Source of the DNA: Mucor racemosus
Lineage: Eukaryota > Mucoromycota > Mucoromycetes > Mucorales > Mucoraceae
Direction of reading: 5' to 3'
Assembly: GCA_027405735.1 (NCBI GenBank)
Contig: JAPEHQ010000001.1
Span: 6,076,001 to 6,140,000 of the forward strand
DNA length: 64,000 bases
The notes under the pieces were generated by a model. The model saw nothing but the letters and a program-made list of their open reading frames with translations. It was not told the DNA's origin and searched no databases. The first letter of the stretch is position 1. Each line of letters starts with the position of its first letter. Below are positions 24,376 to 39,200 of the stretch, piece after piece. The position numbers and the translations under genes were made by a program.

Positions 24376-26001
24376 TTAAACATTAACGCCTGGGGCTTCA
24401 ATGCCTTTAGGCGCCTTCTTACCCTTCTTTTCAAGCTCTTCAGCAATATTGATACCGTACCAACCGAGTTGACGTCCGATTTCATCAAGGGATTTTTGCT
24501 TAGTCTCGGGAATGAAGATAAAGACAAAGATAAATGCAACTAAAGCAAGACCAGCAAAGATCAAGAAGACATATGGACCACAAGCAGCCAATAAGGTAGG
24601 GAAGATGAGACCGATAACAAAGTTACAGAGCCAGTTAATGGCCAAACAAGCAGATGAAGCAGCACCAACAGCATAAGTAGGGAAAGATTCACCAGTGATA
24701 ACAAAGGGAACCATGCCAAAACCAATAGCAAAGAAGGCAACATACAGCATAACACAAACAACTTGAAGGGCATCGACACTGAATCTCATAGAGATGGTCA
24801 TAACAACACACCAAATACACATACCAGCAGTAGAGATCAATAAAAGAGTTTTACGACCAAGATGATCAATAAGACCAAGACCAACACAAGTGATGACAAC
24901 GTTCAAAGCAGCAACACCAACAGTAACATACTTGGCATTATCAGCGAAAGAAAGTTCGAAAATGTTGGTAGAATAGTACATGATGGCGTTAATACCAGTC
25001 AATTGAGAGAGAGCATGAACAACAAAGATTTTCAAACATAATTTAGCCAAGACACCAATAGACATAATTTGAAGGATATTGAGTTGAGCTTCAGATTCGA
25101 AAACGGCATTATCGCCTTCAGTCTTAATGGGAGTGTTATCGAAACCATTAGCAGAATCCTTATCAGTTTCTAGAGCAGGCTTATTATCTTCGGCACCCTT
25201 AGTAAGACCGAGGAGCATATCAGTAAATTCAGCCTCAACATCACCATTACGGAGCTTGATGAATTCAACACGAGCTTCGTCAATTCTATTTTGACCAACC
25301 AACCAACGGGGAGATCTAGCACAGAAAGGAAGAATAAGCATTTGAGCAATGGTAGGGACAACTGTAATGACAACAACAATACGCCATCCGATAGCAGAAC
25401 TTAAACCGAGAGAAATGCATTCAATAATCAGAATACCGAGAGTAGTAAAAAGTTGAAGAAGAGATGTAAGAGCACCACGGAACTTTGGAGGAGCAATTTC
25501 AGAAACATAGATACCAATAACACAGGTCATAAAACCAGAGCCGATACCAACAAAAATACGACCGATAGCGAATTGAGCAGAAGAAGTAGCGAGAGAAAGT
25601 AAGATAGCACCAATAAAGAAGTTGACATTCATGATAATCATGGAATCACGACGACCAAATTTATTGGCCATATAACCATTAGACATGGCACCAACAAGAC
25701 CACCAACAGCAAACATACCATTGGTAACGCCCCTAATTTGAAATGTTAGTTTATTTTGAAATCCCATTTAAATTACCCTAAAGAAAGCTTACCAAATCCA
25801 ATCACCCATAGGAATACATTGAGGAAGAGGAGAATTAGGGTAATAAGTAACTACGCCGGGATCAACATTGGGACAGTATCTCACAGAATTACCGGGAATG
25901 TTCAGTGCAGACGTATTGAAACCAGAGTTAAAAGAACCCAATGATGCAATCATCGCGCAGAAGATTACAAAGGGTTTTAAGGAAGATGTCCTTGAATCCA
26001 T
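24376..26001 (-). CDS. Sugar transporter of the major facilitator superfamily (GLUT/HXT type)
   Basis: Two exons, 26001-25793 and 25732-24376, are joined across a 60-bp GT-AG intron (25792-25733), giving 521 residues. The splice restores GDWIWGVTNGMFAVGG; the apparent ATG frame start at 25767 is intronic. Sugar-porter signatures appear in order: FGRR (about 95-98), YVSEIAPPKFRG (145-156), RSPRWL (209-214, a PESPR variant), SQLTGINAIMYYS (312-324), LGRK (361-364) and IPETK (477-481). The length and the two six-helix halves separated by a charged loop (about 215-290) fit a 12-helix hexose transporter of the plasma or vacuolar membrane. The N-terminus (FNSGFNTSALNIPG) resembles GLUT/Vps73-type more than classical yeast HXT proteins. 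Substrate is most likely a hexose, by family. Confidence 0.95.
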
Positions 26002-26433
26002 TTTATATTAAATATGTATTTATTATGATATTATAAGTTTGTAGTGAAACAAAAAAAAAAAAAAAGGATATAATGTGAAAAACATTGGAGTATTTAAAGG
26101 TTTTTTGATCCTCGTAAAAACAGAAACCACTGACACAACCAGATTTTTCCGGAAAATTCAGTTTTGCTGAGTTTCTTGCAACTCATTGTATGTAATGGTT
26201 GATTTTCCCTTTCAGTACATTCAGGGTCTTTTTAGCAAAGTTCTATTTTTTTAATTCGAGATTTATTCTTTGGAATCTTTTTTTTAATTAGTTTATTTCT
26301 TGCTGGATATAGTGTAGAATATAAGCTTGATATAAATATAAAAAGAAACTACCATCTGGTATCAATTAAATCGTCTTTAGTTTGAAGAATCAAAAGGTCG
26401 AGGTCCTGGAATACATGCGATATTATTAAAAAT

Positions 26434-26481
<48 letters not shown>

Positions 26482-29400
26482 GCTGTAATAATTTTGCCAT
26501 GAACTTCACCAATTACATAAAAATGAGTGAACTAGAATTTCCATATTAAGGTGTAAACTCTATTGTGGCCCTTTTTTTCTAAACTTTGGGGATGTCGGTT
26601 TCAAAATGTAGAAAGGAAAGGATAGGATTTCTAGTATGAAGAAATAGAACCCTTTTTTTTCCACATGTAAAAGATTCCAGGGCTCTTATTTTCCGTACAA
26701 ACAGTTTATAGGATGATATCAGATTCTTGAATGGCAAAATCGTTATTCTTTTTTATAATATGCACAAATTCTATGTGGAGCGAAAGTCAGGAGGGCAAGA
26801 TGAGACGGGGGAATGCGATTCGACTGATCCGAGGTTTTAGAACGTATAATTGGCTAGTTTTGCTTTCTTTTTGTTGTTATTGAGTGTGGTTTGTAAAACC
26901 AAACATAGATTTTTGATATTCCGTAAGTCCGGAAGCCAGTGATCTATGCAAATATCACCAATTGAATAAAAAGAATACATGGTTAAAGCAATATCAATTA
27001 AATAAAAATTGACAGTGGGATGACATTACGTAAAGCTTTTGAGAAACTGGTGTATTTAGTTTTTCCATTATTCATAGGAAAAAAAAAAAAGATCCCTGAA
27101 AGAAATTCTTCCCAGTTTTAATAGAAGTACATGATTCATTTTAAATTTATTTGTTATGCCCCCCGCTCTCTCTTTTCTTTGTAAACATCTTGTGTATCCT
27201 TGACAACCTATTGAGTCTTTTTTTTTTTTTTTTGTTAAGATTATAAACAAACTGTGTTTTTAATCAGGTTTGCCATGTCAATAAACTTAAAAATCGAGTG
27301 GTCTCGATTTACGAAAGAAATAAAAAAAATGCAAATTGTGGGGCCACTACAATGTCTCATGATTTTCGCCTGTTACATTTACATATTTAGGAATCTCGTC
27401 TCAAGGCGACCTTTCGCTGCTTCAAACGTATTCTTTTTTTTTGTGGGTTAAATATATTAGTTTGATTGGGTAGATTTCTTAAATTTCATGTTAGGAATCA
27501 CCCGATTTTTAATCTTGGAAGTTTGAAAATGGATGACATTCCCAAAATATCTAATGGGTTTGCTTCCAAACATGTATTAATAATGCGTTTTTTTTTTGTT
27601 TTTTACGAAAAGTACAAAATAAGATAGAAATCAACATACGTTACATACAAAAGCGTACAAACTTATTAATCCGTAGTTTCCAGTTTTTTTTTTTTTTTTT
27701 TTTTTTTACTTTTTTTTAATTGAAAGTAAGAAAAGGATCCTTAAATTGAACCCTTTTTTTTTAACATAATGCAATCAGTCTAAGGCTTTTTTTTTTAGAT
27801 TTTAAATTAAATTATCATATAACAATATTTACACATAAAGTAAACGAATATGTTAATAAAATACAATATATTTCTGCGCAAAGACAGAAGGGTTAATTTG
27901 TCGCCGGCGAACCAGTCGGTTGACATTCTTGTTTACCGGTTAACGCCATTACCTCCGGTTTTGCCTATTACACTTGTCATTGCTATTCGTGCACCTGCAA
28001 AAATGGAAAACTAAGATTTTTCCCTTAGAATTCCACAGCAAACCCGTTTCTTTCATCAGCAATAATTCCATTCAGGGTTCAAGAAGGAAGTAGACCCTTG
28101 TATTACATGATATACGATTTTTACGTACTATATTTCTTCTTGACCTTCTGGCAGCGCGGTAATAAACATCATTTGACACACAGAGCTGTATACCAATACT
28201 CCCAGTCTGTAAATAGCTCTCTTGACACTTTGTCAGCCCGTGTAACCCGATTTATTACAGTATTTCTACTTTAATTTCAGTTGAATTTCGGATGATTGTA
28301 GCAGTATATTGAGACAAACCCCAAATAAATTTTAGACAAACAAGTTATTATATAATAATTTACTTTTTATGAATCGACCTGATAATTATAATTTTGCCAT
28401 ACTCAAAATAATGAAGGTTAAGTATATTGTAGGTAACTTTCTATTATTATAAAAGAAAATGCAAATACACATCCAGAGAAAAAAAATGTAACAAGATGCA
28501 GTAATATTTTTCAATTATGTTTGCTACATATAAAGTAGCTAACCTTCTCTTCTTGGTCCAAAAAAATCCTTTTCAAATTACACTATATTATGCAGTTAAA
28601 TAAGAGATGACAGTGCAATCAGAAACGTGGTATACCATACTAATAATAGCATAAAGCATCACAAAATAAGCTATACTACCAGCTGCCGATACTCGATAAC
28701 GCTGCAACGAAATGCATAAAGAGATATTATCCATTGGGATGAAAAATAATTGTAGCGATGCGCTCACAGCTATTCTGTTTTATTCATTATAAAGACATAG
28801 ACCATTAGATCGTTTAAAGATTCGATAATGCTGTGGCTGGTCAATTCTGTTGCAGTGTTTTTATTCTTTTAGTTCTCATGCTAGGTTACTATTTGTTAAC
28901 AATATGGAATATCTTTACTATACTCTGCTTGTTCTAATCTTAATCTCGTTTGATCTCAAATCTCATTCTCGTTTCATCCAAACTTTATTTTGGTTGTTGT
29001 AAATTAGTAAATATGCTATTTATTCATAAATTTAATAAATAGGCTTTTTTTTTCTACCTATGCTACTTTATGCATCTACTTTTTAATATAATCAAGTATT
29101 GATTTTTACGCCATAAGAAAAACGTTTGGCATCTACGTTTTGTAATATTTCATTGATTTACCCGCTATTTACATGATGTAAGTTAATATTCCCAACAATA
29201 TTACTTGACCAGTTTTTTGCAGCATTTACATAATTAATCACACGTTGAACAGTGCTTTTTGTGATGTAATTGAAGTATGCGCAATGTTGTGTTTCTTAAA
29301 ACCTAGCGGCCTGCATTGATCATAAAATAAGCATAAATATACACATGATATCGATCTGCCATTGAAGCTTAATATATAGTGTAATGTCATCGATATTGGC

Positions 29401-29524
29401 CCATTTATTTTGTTATATTTTGATCTTGTATATCTGTATATCATCTTATATATATACTACAAAACTTACTTTTTTTTTTAAAAAAAAGGGACAGGCCAAT
29501 TAAGGATCAAAACTTTCATTGAAA
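26002..29524. other. Gene-poor intergenic region, 3.5 kb
   Basis: The first few hundred bases are the transporter's upstream region. A 43-base T homopolymer lies at 26437-26479, with other T runs near 27215-27232 and 27685-27708. A slightly GC-richer patch at 27900-28010 gives no recognisable product. No gene, tRNA or repeat copy can be supported. Confidence 0.6.
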
Positions 29525-30160
29525 AAAGACTTTTCATAAACCTCACTAATAACTGTTACATTAAATAATCACCATAAAAACATACATTTTTTTACTAGAG
29601 AGACAGTAATTGAGCGTAACTGAATAAGGTTGCCAGTCAAATAATACATTCATCAAAAAAATTGCAAAAGCGAGCCTGCAAGGCGACGCCATCATCGAGT
29701 GTAGCGAGATCATATATCTATTATAAACAATACGTTAATTATTCAAGAAAAACCTAAAAAAAAAAAAAAAAAAAAGCTTACAGGGCGATGTCTTTGCCGT
29801 AATCGAGCATATCGAGATTAAACAGTTACCCCTAATACCTTAATCATAGTACACATTGCAAAAACGCGTGCGGCGAGATCAAAAAACTATTAATAAAGCA
29901 TTTCTCATAAAACAAATTGCAGAAACGAGCACAGCAAGACAAAATATTGACTGTATAAAACACATTAATTACAGATAAGCGCAGGAACATAGCGACATCA
30001 AATGGTTATATACAAATATAATACTTCTATTATAAAAAAAAAAAAAAGATGACAAAAACAAGCGTAACGAAATTAAAAGACTATTATACAACAAATTGCA
30101 AAAAAAAAAAAATCCCTCTACAAGGCGACGCCGTAATTAAGCGTAACTAGATTGAATTGA
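29525..30160 (+). repeat. Module M and degenerate array of palindromic motifs
   Basis: Bases 29560-29715 form one full module containing TTGCAAAAGCGAGC, CTGCAAGGCGACGCCAT and ATCGAGTGTAGCGAGAT. Weaker versions follow to 30160: GGGCGATGTC with TAATCGAGCATATCGAGATTA-like palindrome near 29800, ACGCGTGCGGCGAGAT near 29870, AACGAGCACAGCAAGA near 29925, AAGCGTAACGAAATTA near 30060, and AAGGCGACGCCGTAATTAAGC near 30122. They are separated by A-rich filler. GGCGACGCC is a short perfect palindrome around a central A. Another full module is at 31200-31370. Confidence 0.7.
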
Positions 30161-31174
30161 TAACTCTCTTATGCTATGATATATGCAAGTTTTAAATAAA
30201 AAGCTTTTTCCTTTTTTTTACTTTTCTTGTATTTAACTATGTGCAATCTGAAAATTCAGATTTTGTAGCAGACATTTTTGGTGACTCATTTTATCCTTAC
30301 CAACACTCATGATTTTGATAAAAAAACAGAAAAATCAAATTTTGATACCAAAACCAACGTTTAAATATACTACATTGTGAGAGAAAATTGTAGCTATATC
30401 TAATACACATTTTATAAAAGCTTAATATTAAATGTTAAGTAATGTAAATTTGTACTTTTGGCCCAAAAATGATTTTTTGATTAAAGAATTTTCATGTAAT
30501 ATTTTGCAATAAAAATGTTTAATATTTTTTATTGAGCAAATAGAGCACTGAATGTTGTATATGTGTATATTTTTTATTTTTACAATTGATAGTATAATTA
30601 ACTCTAGATTTGCAAAATCAGAAAAAAAAATTGGAAAATGTCAAAAATTGATGATCTGGACAAGAATAATTTTTGAAATTAATTTTCCGCCTATAAGCCT
30701 TGTAAGTCTTAAAAATAAGGGATTTAACGATATTTGAGAACTTTTTCAAAAATTTACGATGCTATACCCACTTGATTCAAGTTTATTACTTTAAATATGT
30801 AAAACTGTTAATACTGTATGGTAGTTTATCTGATGACAATATAGTTTTGCATTCTAATTATTGCGCTAGAGTTAATTTACATTAATTTTTAGTCCTACCT
30901 TTCCAATGTTATAAACATATATATGGCCATCACTGGAACCTATTGCTGCCTTTTTACCCTCTTTATCCCAAGCCAATTTATTTAATGCTTTACCAGAACC
31001 AACGTGAGTACTTACAAATGGTTCTTCGGTATCTGCATTCAAATTCCGTAAATCAAATTGGCCAATTCCATCTACAGTACCAAACAAGGCGGGATGTTTA
31101 GAAGACCATTTTGCATCGTACACACAATCGTCTGCGTGTTCAAGTGAGTAAAGATGAGGGATAGCAAATGCTTT
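30090..31174 (-). repeat. Repeat E, copy 2, containing an intact dynein exon
   Basis: It is the inverted partner of 20490-21565. From right to left it holds the dynein exon, its 5' splice site, about 650 bases of shared non-coding sequence (CAAATCTAGAGT and GAGCAAATAGAGC regions), then module M at the left end. The copies differ by scattered substitutions and small indels, so the duplication is not recent. Confidence 0.85.
30899..31174 (-). pseudogene. Isolated dynein intermediate chain exon (WD40 region)
   Basis: An open 276-base stretch (92 codons, phase 0 at both ends) is bounded by an acceptor (TATTATTAG) and a donor (GGAAAG then GTAGGA). It encodes PHLYSLEHADDCVYDAKW, HPALFGTVDG, FDLRNLNADTEEPF, then KLAWDKEGKKAAIGSSDGHI and YVYNIGK. 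This is the C-terminal beta-propeller part of cytoplasmic dynein intermediate chain, where family members read HPALFATVDG and AIGD-GKIYVYD. No other exon of the gene lies within several kilobases on either side. I therefore treat it as a captured or duplicated exon, not a gene, although its frame is intact. Confidence 0.8.
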
Positions 31175-31199
31175 CTAATAATATACTACAAAAGGTAAT

Positions 31200-31370
31200 T
31201 TTTGTAAACCTTATTAACATTTGTTATAAAAACATACATTTTTCGACTAGAGAGGCAGTAATTGAGCGTAACGGAATAAGGTTGCCAGTCAAATAATACA
31301 TTCATCAAAAAAATTGCAAAAACGAGCCAGCAAGGCGACGCCATAATTGAGCGAAGCTATATTAAATGGC
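31200..31370 (+). repeat. Module M, second full copy
   Basis: It is closely similar to 29525-29715 on the same strand, sharing CAGTAATTGAGCGTAAC, GAATAAGGTTGCCAGTCAAA and CAAGGCGACGCCATAATTGA. Modules on both sides of repeat E copy 2 give direct-repeat flanks. Confidence 0.85.
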
Positions 31371-32055
31371 CAGTATATTTATATTCTTATGATCATACGC
31401 TACGGTCAACTTTTTAAATTACATATAGAGAATGGTCTCGCGCTCTTATCTTGAAAACAACAGCGGAAAATGTATATCTATATCAGCTTCAATGATTTCA
31501 TTTTGGATACAAGGGTACAATAGCAATCAAACATGATAAAAAAAATCTATCGTATTTACGTCAATGTAAAGAAATGATTCAAGTTAGATTTTGCAGTAGA
31601 GGCTGACTTTCAGTGCATCAGAAGCATTGAAGAGGATGTCTGCTACAACCATCATTTTGATGTAATAAGATCATCATTATCAAACATACTTTGTAATATT
31701 TCCACACCAAGCTTCGGTAAAACCTTACAAACCGATGCTTTAATATTAGTGTAATTCTTCACATACGTACGAAGGATCTCGTTTGTTCCACAGCAATGGC
31801 ATCATATATGTGTATTTATAGCCATTTTTGAGAAATCTGCATCAGACTAAATTATAAGGAATTGAAAATGATTTTTTCAACAAGGTAGACAAATATACTA
31901 AAATTTGAGAACAATCAGAATTTATTTTTAAATTTACTTGCTGTTAATTATAGGTAAAATGACTTTTTTTTTCTTGTTAAATAATAAATAAGATATGTAC
32001 AGAAGCTATAGGAGGGGGATTTTAAGAGAATAAAAGTATTGTGGTATGATAAGAA
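31371..32055. other. Intergenic, 3' flank of the kinase gene
   Basis: AT-rich, with no gene or repeat partner seen. The right end serves as the 3' region of the PKA gene. Confidence 0.5.
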
Positions 32056-33962
<1,907 letters not shown>

Positions 33963-36900
33963 TGTAAAATTGTTATTGTTTAATATGAGATAATGCTAGT
34001 TTATTTATAGAAAAAGTATGAAGAATGGAAAAAATATTTAAGAAAAGTTGTAAAAAACAACCAAAATGTCAAAATCAAACAGCTCTTCTTTTATATAGAT
34101 TAGCTATTGTTTCAGTCACAGGGTACCTGATACACTTTTAGATTTATTAAAGAGATTCATTTGCTCAATTTAGAATGCATTTGAATGCCGCATAAACACT
34201 CCTTCTGTCGGATATAGAGTATAGATAAGACTAAATTACGTACTTTGCGTAAGGCTCTTTAAACCCTTAACTGAACTCCGAAGATTAATGTGTGCCCGGG
34301 TCTTTTTTTGTCTCTCAAATAACTTGGTAATTTGAGCGAGGTATTTAGTTGAAAGATAAGGTATTTCAATAAACAAAAAATGGCACGCAAATAAATAATA
34401 TCATGGGACCACATAATCGATAGATATATTTGGTTTATTTTACTGTATTTTAACATATATATTCATTAGGCAAGTACTTGTGTTCAAATCCTGATCAAGC
34501 TAATCTTGATTTTTCATTGTATGTAATAAATAGTTTTACCCCGCAGATATAATTCGTTATGTTTTATTGTCCAATACAAGTCAAGATAATTGCAGGGAAT
34601 GCCTAATACATGATAATTAACTGTAAATTTGATTTCCTGGGATCCAATTGATTGAATTTGCTTTTCGATTCATGACATTCAGTCTATAAAAAAAGACAAA
34701 TCTACATAAATTCATACTGTGAGAAATTCACATTTCTCGATATTAGATATTAGCCTTGTACTAGTTTTCTTTTTGGCTAAAAAAAAATCCAAAAATCATG
34801 AATTTTCAACCATCGCTTTAGTTTTTATTATATTTCATTTGTGTGTAACTATTCTTGGGTTTCTGATTAAATGTCTGATCCCTTTTTATTTTGAATACAT
34901 TGCCAATTATCTTAATATTTCATATCCTTACATATACAGAAATGATGACAATTACGCTTAAATGAAACGAACACAGCAAGTGTAATTATCTAAATCTTGG
35001 CCCATCACAATGAAGAGAAAATTAACTAAAATGCACCCATTCCAATGCGTCATAATGTTCAGATGCCGATTTCCAAATGTTTGTTGAACTGTGCTCGTAT
35101 CATACAAATTGTACCCCTTAGACTATAACATTTATCGTCTACAATCATACGAAAACGACAAAACGTCATTAGATACATGTATCAAACATATCTGCATAAA
35201 TCAAACAGTCTTTTCCCCCCTTGTATTCATGTAGGAATATGCTTTACCTCGCTTTTTATTTTTGAACGGGGCCTATAAAATAGTTTATGATTATAAAAAA
35301 AAAATGTTTAACCTTGCACCACATTGGTCTTGCTATCGGAGATGATGATAATGCTTAAAAAAACCATGGACCTCGGGGTTCAGCCACGCTAGCTGTTTAT
35401 TATTTTAGAGTTCGGGTCAGCATAAAGAGTTATATTGCGATGTTTATCGTCTAATGACTCCGGGAAATTGCGATTTCGATGATATTGGATTCCGAGTAAT
35501 TTCTATCAAAGAGATTGCACAATTCTAGGAATGCTTTGATTATTAAGAAATAAACTATAATCCTACATATTTCTTCATCTTCTTTTTTTTCTTTCTTCCT
35601 TGATTTAAATATCAATGAAAAAGAAAAAAAAATATGTACCTCAAACATCTCAAATGAGAATGTGTCATATTTTTCAATTTTAAACAATTTTCAAGCCACT
35701 TTTAATTGGTTGATATCGTATTGAAAACTACGCAGGTATGCCTAAACATATCCGAATCAACATGCTATTTTTTGTTTTAAAATAAAAAAGCAGTTTCATC
35801 AATTTGCTTGAATATCTATCAAAACAACATAATTCAGTCAGATGGCGTAGCAGTTAGTAGTTGGTGGCAGAGATCATGCATAGATATGATGATATGTCAT
35901 ACCCAGCATTTGTGTTGATGCGTATCGAGCTAAGAATGCTACACAATCGCATGATGTATTTATGCCATGAGCTTACTATTAAATTAATGCCAATATACTC
36001 TTGAACTTTATATGCAAGTCTGCTCTTATTTTTCAATGATGACCGTGGTCAGCATTTTATAAAATGTCAGTTGCTTTTGCATTATCTAAAACGTAAATGA
36101 CATCATATAAATATAGTTGAGAAACATTGCTATCAAGATCTCATATTCAGGAACAACATTTGAGACAAAACACTCAACTTCTATCCCAAATCTGTCGATA
36201 TACTCGCATTTGACCCCTTAGAATTTATCAACAGGATAAGGATTGATATCAATAGATAGCACGGAACAAGACGCACCTCCATCGATAACGAAAACTTGAA
36301 TAAATTCATTATTTTTGGAGGAACGTGTAACTGAGGGCTGTTGTTTCACCAAAAAGACACAGAATTTACATTTTTAAACGGCGTCAATTTGATGGCTTTT
36401 GAACTTTTTTCTGTTCGTAAATATACCAAATGATTTCTCTAATTCAAAAGATTTATTTTATTGTAATTTTACAGATTTTCATGGTAAACGATTTCTTGAT
36501 CAGTTTACCCTGTGGTAGTAAGGGGGAAAATAGTAATCTGGACAAAACACAATTTTTCACCCAAAAAATGAGGCAATTTACTAAGATATTTACTAATATC
36601 AAACAACTGCACAACTTTTATCTTTTGTTTGAAAGCACTTGTGCGGAAGTTTTGTGTCAAATATTTTGATTTTTCTGCCCAAATCTAATATTTTGATAAT
36701 ATTCAGATAGAGAACCAATTTATCAGAAAAGTTTTGTGATAAAAAATACTAAACTAATCTACTCAAAATTTAGCATAATACTTAATTAACACGCTATATA
36801 TTGTAATTATAAGTTTGAAGAAGAAAAAACTCTTTGAACCTCAAAATTTTTTCAAAAAATGAATTTTGTCAAAAATGCAACAATCGAAAATTAGTAATTT

Positions 36901-37242
36901 TAAACGCCGGTTTTCATAAAATTCTGAATTTTGCATTTTGCAAGCTCAAATGTACCTTTTCTAGAGAGTTTATGTCACGGTGAAAAAATATCACCATAAT
37001 CTCAAGATGATTTAGGCTACATGCAAGTTTTCGGATCTCAAGCAGATACTGTAAAGCTTATAGAAAACTCTTTCAAAGGCGATGAATGTTTTTGGAAATT
37101 CAAGGCATGTCAAACAGCTTCTTCTAAAAAAAGACCTTCAAAACTGATGGGTAATATAAATATTATAATGTTTAATGTATAAGATATATTGGACTTTTTT
37201 TATTACAATAAAGAATGCTTTTTCTTAAATATCCCTAGCGTT
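33963..37242. other. Intergenic, 3.3 kb, no gene supported
   Basis: It includes the PKA promoter region (right of 33963) and the CCT2 3' flank. Short frames exist (for example 36430-36669, 79 codons) but none has a recognisable motif or codon pattern above background. AT-rich sequence around 36640-36960 resembles decayed repeat DNA, without a partner I could match in the window. Confidence 0.5.
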
Positions 37243-39200
37243 TTAACCTTGTCTTTGACTGTAATAAATGAGAAAAGTTAGATATTTCACTCCAGTTAAT
37301 CATGATCTATCACTACTTACCGAGGAGCACATCTAATAATGTTATCAACTCTCAAAATCATCTCAGCAGCCTCAGAAGCAGATAAAAGAACTTGCTTCTT
37401 GAGCTTGTATGATTCAGTAATACCCAATTCTCTGACATCAGCAACTGTACCATTTACCATATCCAAACCAGATGTGTTTTTGCCTTCATAATGAGCAGCT
37501 CTCAACTGAGAGACTAATTCTGAGGAGTCAAAACCAGCATTATCAGCCAAAATAGTTGGCATTTGACGAAGGGCTTTAGAGAAAGATTCAGCAGCAATAG
37601 CACGCTTACCAGCGGTCTTTGCGGCGACTTCATCAACAGCCTTTGACATCAACACTTCAGAACAACCACCACCCAAAACAGTACGAGGTTCACGGACAGT
37701 TTGAGAAAGCACAGAAAGAGCATCATGAAGAGATCTTTCAGCTTCGTCTAATAATTGTTGTGTGGCACCACGGAGAACGATAGTACAAGCTTCACCAGCA
37801 GCGACGCCAGAGAATTTGATCAATTTGTCTTCACCAATGATGATTTCTTCGATTAAATCACAATGACCCAATTTGACGAGTTCAGGGTGGTCAAAAGTAG
37901 AAGCAATTTCACCACCAGTAACAAGAGCTAAACGCTCAACACCTTCAAAATCAGCATGCTCGATGGTAGCGACACCAGAATCAGCTAATAATTGTTCGGG
38001 CCAGTTATAAATTAATTGACGGTTCACGAAACAGTTGATACCGTGAGCCTTGATCTTGTCAACCTTCTCCTTCATCTTGTTACGTTCAGCACGTTCGAGT
38101 TCAGCAAGCTTTCCAGTAGCATCAACACGGACACGTGCACCAAAAATCTTGATTTTATCGGTATCCATAGCTAAAATGTGATAATTTCGTGAGTTTGTCA
38201 TATTCTAATAATTCTAATATCATAGAGTTTTAATTTACATGTGTTGGCAATCAAGATATTTGCATTTTCAATACGCTTAGGGCAATTGACACCAATCTTT
38301 TTATCCAAAATAAAACCTATAAAACAAAACCCTGGAATCAATAAACCAATTCCATCACAAATCATCTTGAGTTTACCTTCATCTAAATAAGAATCCAACA
38401 ATTTTCCACCAGGCTTTTTGATGATTTGAATATTTTCGAGGTTGGTAGAGCCCTTGAGACGAAGAACAGCATCGACAGCTAATTTAGAAAAGTATTCTTT
38501 ATCTTGAGACAAAACCTTTGAACTAAGAGTAGTCTTGGCAATGTTGATCAAATCCTCACGGAAAAGATCTTTATCTAAACTATGATCGACGGCACTTGCT
38601 TCCAAAGTTTTATAAGCAGCAGCAGAGGCAAGACGATAACCTTCAATAATTGTTTGAGGATGAATGTGTTGATTTACCAAATGTTCAGCTTCACGTAAAA
38701 GTTCAGCAGCTAAAACACAAACAGAAGTAGTACCATCACCAACTTCATCATCTTGAACTTTAGAGATATTTACAAGAACCTTGGCAGCTGCGTTATCCAA
38801 GGCGATAGACTTTAAGATAGTAGCACCATCATTAGTTACTAAAATTTCACCAGTTGTAGCAGATTGAAGAATTTTGTCCTGTAATTTTTTTTTTTTTTTT
38901 TTTGTTTGATTTAAGAAAATTTTTCTCTATACTTTTATATATCAAATGAAATTTACCATGCCCTTGGGACCTAATGTACTCTTAACAAGATCACCTACAG
39001 CAATAGCACCAATGAAAGATGACTATGTATCTATAAGTATACTTTTCCCATAAAAAAAAAGGTTTATTGAATAGTTACCAAACGAGCATTTTCAGCTCTT
39101 TCCTCAGTTGCTTGATCCTGGAAGATGTTGACAGGAGCTAAAGACTACACATTTATTTAATAACGTGTTTATATATCCTTGACTCGGTAATAGTTACCAT
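37243..39200 (-). CDS. CCT2: T-complex protein 1 subunit beta (CCT2 chaperonin subunit)
   Basis: Seven exons: 39200-39198 (only the ATG), 39144-39079, 39022-38957, 38878-38377, 38316-38239, 38170-37321 and 37258-37243, with GT-AG introns of 53-78 bp. They give 526 residues, a normal length for CCT2. Spliced N-terminus [20 protein letters not shown] matches the family, as do [14 protein letters not shown] (spanning two junctions), NDGAT (61-65), the ATPase motif GDGTTS (92-97), [16 protein letters not shown] (spliced), [10 protein letters not shown] (240-249) and GGGCSE (405-410). The last intron has a CTAAC branch site and TTACAG acceptor; splicing replaces an apparent stop (CGG TAA) by the tail APRQRQG. 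CCT2 is one of eight subunits of the cytosolic TRiC ring that folds actin and tubulin. Confidence 0.96.

Noticed and set aside
24282..24539. Overlapping minus-strand ORF at the end of the sugar transporter, and similar leucine-rich frames at 24561 and 25170
   Set aside because: They are alternative-frame shadows of the transporter coding sequence.
27900..28010. GC-richer patch giving a short readable peptide on the minus strand (MTSVIGKTGGNGVN)
   Set aside because: Only about 15 codons, no second exon could be joined, and no family is recognised.
30899..31174. A functional dynein intermediate chain gene
   Set aside because: Only one exon exists locally, within a repeat present twice; no other exons are found on either side.
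37317..37320. Stop codon ending CCT2 at 37317
   Set aside because: The TAA lies inside a perfect GTAAGT donor, and splicing to 37258 gives a conserved-looking tail with a CTAAC branch site.
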